From DATLYT01 sp035574455 (GTDB lineage: Bacteria > Bacteroidota > Ignavibacteria > UBA10030), in the NCBI GenBank assembly GCA_035574455.1, contig DATLYT010000089.1, positions 1 through 7,150 on the forward strand: a stretch of 7,150 nucleotides of DNA, written 5' to 3'. A program made the position numbers and the translations under genes. This document shows positions 5,558 through 7,150 of this stretch, in pieces; within the stretch, counting starts at the first letter, position 1; each line of letters begins with the position of its first letter. The notes below the pieces were generated by a model. It ran no database searches and had not been told where the DNA came from. It was given only the letters and a program-made list of their open reading frames with translations.

Positions 5558-6895
5558 ATGACATCATCATCATTACCTTCAGAACCCTCTCGCCTGTATC
5601 GCTGGATTGTCCTCATCTGCATCAGTCTCGCGATGTTTGGCAATTACTATGCGTACGATTCGACAGGACCCATCTTCGACCTTCTTAAACAGCAGCTTGG
5701 CTACACCGATGAGCAGCTTGGTCTTCTCTATACCGTTTACAGCATTGCCGCGGTCATCGTACTCTTAATTGGCGGCTACATCATTGACCGCTTCGGAACA
5801 AAAAAGTCAGTCTTCCTCTTTGGAGCCATCTGCTTGGTTGCTGCCGCCGTGACTGCGGTTTCGCCAAAACTTGAGATCATGCTGACGGGCCGGTTCCTCT
5901 TGGGTTTGGGTGCAGAGCCGTTGATTGTCGCGGTTACCACGGCCCTGGCAAAATGGTTCAAGGGGAAAGAATTGAGCTTTGCTTTTGGGATCAATCTGAC
6001 CATCGCCCGGCTCGGCTCGGTGTCGGCCGACTGGTCGCCGGCATGGGCGCGGCCGCTGTTTTCGAATTGGCAGGACCCGTTGTGGTTGGCAACAGCTATT
6101 GCAAGTTTGTGCGTTGCAGGTGGGTTTTTGTATTGGATACTTGAAAATAAAGCAGAGCGAATCTACAACCTCGGTCAGCAAGGGGAAACGGAGAAGCTCG
6201 GGTTGAAAGGACTCTACACCTTCAGCAAATCATACTGGTACGTCGTTGGACTTTGTGTCGTTTTTTATTCCACAATTTTCCCATTCCGTGCTTTTGCCAT
6301 CAAGTATTTCATCGAGGCTCACGGTACATCCCGTGAAATCGGTGGCTTGCTCAACAGTTTTCTCCCCATGGCGGCAATGGTGGCAACGCCGCTGTTTGGC
6401 TTGATGGTTGATAAGATCGGCCATCGGTCGTTGTTCATGGCTGTCGGGTCGTTGATTCTTCTCCCGTTGTTTGCTATCGTTACCTATGCTCCGCCGGGGA
6501 GTGAGATCAACCTCTGGCTTCCACTTTACGGAAGCTTTTCTTTGCCCATCACGCTGCTGGTCGTAATGACGCTTCTCGGTATCTCGTTCTCACTGATTCC
6601 GGCAATCATGTGGCCCTCGGTCGCGTACATCGTTGAGCAACGACGGTTAGGCTCAGCATATTCCCTCATGACGCTCTGCCAACAGATTGGGATGGCCGCT
6701 GTGCCGTGGCTCATCGGTATGTTGAATGACGCGTATCAAGCGGGCCCCGAAAATCCTGGCGGTTATGCACCCGGTATGTGGTTGTTTACGGGTTTATCGC
6801 TCTTTGGTCTCGTTTTCGCATTCTTGTTGTGGAGAGCCGAGCGCGGTCCCGGTGCACATGGTTTGGAGACTATCACAACAAAGTCGGGAGCGTAG
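5558..6895 (+). CDS. Major facilitator superfamily transporter, MFSD1-like (possible dipeptide transporter)
   Basis: This 445-residue inner-membrane protein has about twelve hydrophobic segments (near 16-36, 54-75, 84-102, 107-130, 140-155, 175-195, 228-250, 263-284, 291-310, 328-350, 365-390, 406-425) and a cytoplasmic loop at 196-225 between the halves. The MFS motif A is 'GGYIIDRFGTKKS' (72-84), with a second copy, 'GLMVDKIGHRS' (281-291), in the other half. What narrows it down is residues 111-154: 'GRFLLGLGAEPLIVA' then 'WFKGKELSFAFG' and 'ARLGS'. From memory these match the conserved block of animal MFSD1 (GRF-G-GG-ES, WFKGKEL, FG, ARIGS), and 'NYYAYDSTGPI' (29-39) matches its first-helix YFCYDNP region. 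MFSD1 has been reported as a lysosomal dipeptide uniporter. The neighbours here are an exported D-aminopeptidase and a peptidase-like lipoprotein, which supports short peptides as substrate. This is inference; other MFS substrates cannot be excluded. Confidence 0.88.
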   Translation: MTSSSLPSEPSRLYRWIVLICISLAMFGNYYAYDSTGPIFDLLKQQLGYTDEQLGLLYTVYSIAAVIVLLIGGYIIDRFGTKKSVFLFGAICLVAAAVTAVSPKLEIMLTGRFLLGLGAEPLIVAVTTALAKWFKGKELSFAFGINLTIARLGSVSADWSPAWARPLFSNWQDPLWLATAIASLCVAGGFLYWILENKAERIYNLGQQGETEKLGLKGLYTFSKSYWYVVGLCVVFYSTIFPFRAFAIKYFIEAHGTSREIGGLLNSFLPMAAMVATPLFGLMVDKIGHRSLFMAVGSLILLPLFAIVTYAPPGSEINLWLPLYGSFSLPITLLVVMTLLGISFSLIPAIMWPSVAYIVEQRRLGSAYSLMTLCQQIGMAAVPWLIGMLNDAYQAGPENPGGYAPGMWLFTGLSLFGLVFAFLLWRAERGPGAHGLETITTKSGA

Positions 6896-6951
6896 CTGTG
6901 CGGAATTTCAGAGAGTAGTATTCCCTACATTGTGTGCTTTAACATAGATGA

Positions 6952-6956
6952 AGAGG
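6952..6956 (+). promoter_or_regulatory. Ribosome binding site of the lipoprotein hydrolase gene
   Basis: AGAGG lies seven bases upstream of the ATG at 6964 and supports that start. The rest of the 68-base gap after the transporter shows only a weak GGAAT/ATTCC inverted repeat (6902-6924), not enough for a terminator, so read-through from the transporter gene is plausible. Confidence 0.6.
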
Positions 6957-6963
6957 TAATCCC

Positions 6964-7150
6964 ATGAACCTTAAGCGACATTTCCCAATTGCATTGCTCT
7001 TTGTGCTGAGTTGCGTTTTCGTGGCGTGTGAACAACCCAAGCAGGAATCGCCCCTCGCTCAGTATTTCAAGACTGATGAGTCGGGCATTCGGTCGGGAGG
7101 AGTGAAGTTGATTCCCATAGAAACTCCCAAAGGGACGTTTCGCGTCTGGA
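6964..7150 (+). CDS. Start of a lipoprotein, probable proline iminopeptidase-type alpha/beta hydrolase (3' truncated)
   Basis: Only the first 62 residues are inside the window. They begin with a lipoprotein signal: 'NLKRHFPIALLFVLSCVFVAC', then Glu. The lipidated residue is most likely Cys22 (before 'EQPKQES'), with Cys17 as an alternative; both fit the lipobox imperfectly. After the linker, 'YFKTDESGIRSGGVKLIPIE' and 'TPKGTFRVW' closely resemble, as I remember it, the N-terminal strands of Bacteroidota lipoproteins annotated as proline iminopeptidase-family hydrolases, where the pattern G-x-x-x-GGVK-x-IPI-x-TPKG-x-F-x-VW precedes the HGGPG oxyanion motif. The HGGPG motif and catalytic triad lie beyond the window, so activity is unconfirmed. 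Position after the MFSD1-like transporter suggests a joint role in peptide breakdown at the cell envelope. Confidence 0.72.
   Translation, partial: MNLKRHFPIALLFVLSCVFVACEQPKQESPLAQYFKTDESGIRSGGVKLIPIETPKGTFRVW

Noticed and set aside
6902..6924. GGAAT/ATTCC inverted repeat after the transporter gene as a terminator
   Set aside because: The stem is only five mostly A-T pairs with a 13-base loop and no following U-run.

Overview
The window looks like chromosomal DNA from a Gram-negative bacterium of the Bacteroidota/Chlorobi–Ignavibacteria kind, most likely an uncultured lineage. The clues are an outer-membrane-type beta-barrel C-terminus at the left edge, exported proteins whose signal peptides end in 'LLAQQ' and 'QAQ', a lipoprotein hydrolase of a type I associate with Bacteroidota at the right edge, moderate GC, and only occasional strong Shine-Dalgarno sites. 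This assignment is inference; no rRNA or other phylogenetic marker is present. All eight genes lie on the + strand, and two of them run off the ends.

Left part (1-2255): the end of a barrel-like outer-membrane protein is followed 11 bases later by a PrsW-family intramembrane protease with a cytoplasmic C-terminal extension of about 125 residues. After a 153-base gap holding an imperfect palindrome comes a small conserved protein of unknown function, then a stand-alone CheY-like receiver protein. Middle (2256-3248): a 282-base non-coding stretch rich in inverted repeats precedes a 236-residue protein of unknown function with a Cys/His cluster. Right part (3256-7150): a secreted right-handed beta-helix protein, an exported M55 (DppA-type) D-aminopeptidase with all its zinc and catalytic residues, an 85-base fold-back element, a major facilitator that resembles animal MFSD1 (a lysosomal dipeptide transporter), and the start of a lipoprotein that looks like a proline iminopeptidase-type alpha/beta hydrolase.

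The most coherent biological reading is a peptide-scavenging module at the right: an exported D-aminopeptidase, a dipeptide-transporter-like MFS protein and a surface- or periplasm-anchored aminopeptidase, which together would cut short (perhaps D-amino-acid-containing) peptides outside the cytoplasm and import them. The left and middle genes give no single pathway; membrane proteolysis and phosphorelay-type signalling are represented, but the partners are not in view. I found no CRISPR array, tRNA, rRNA, transposase or phage gene.
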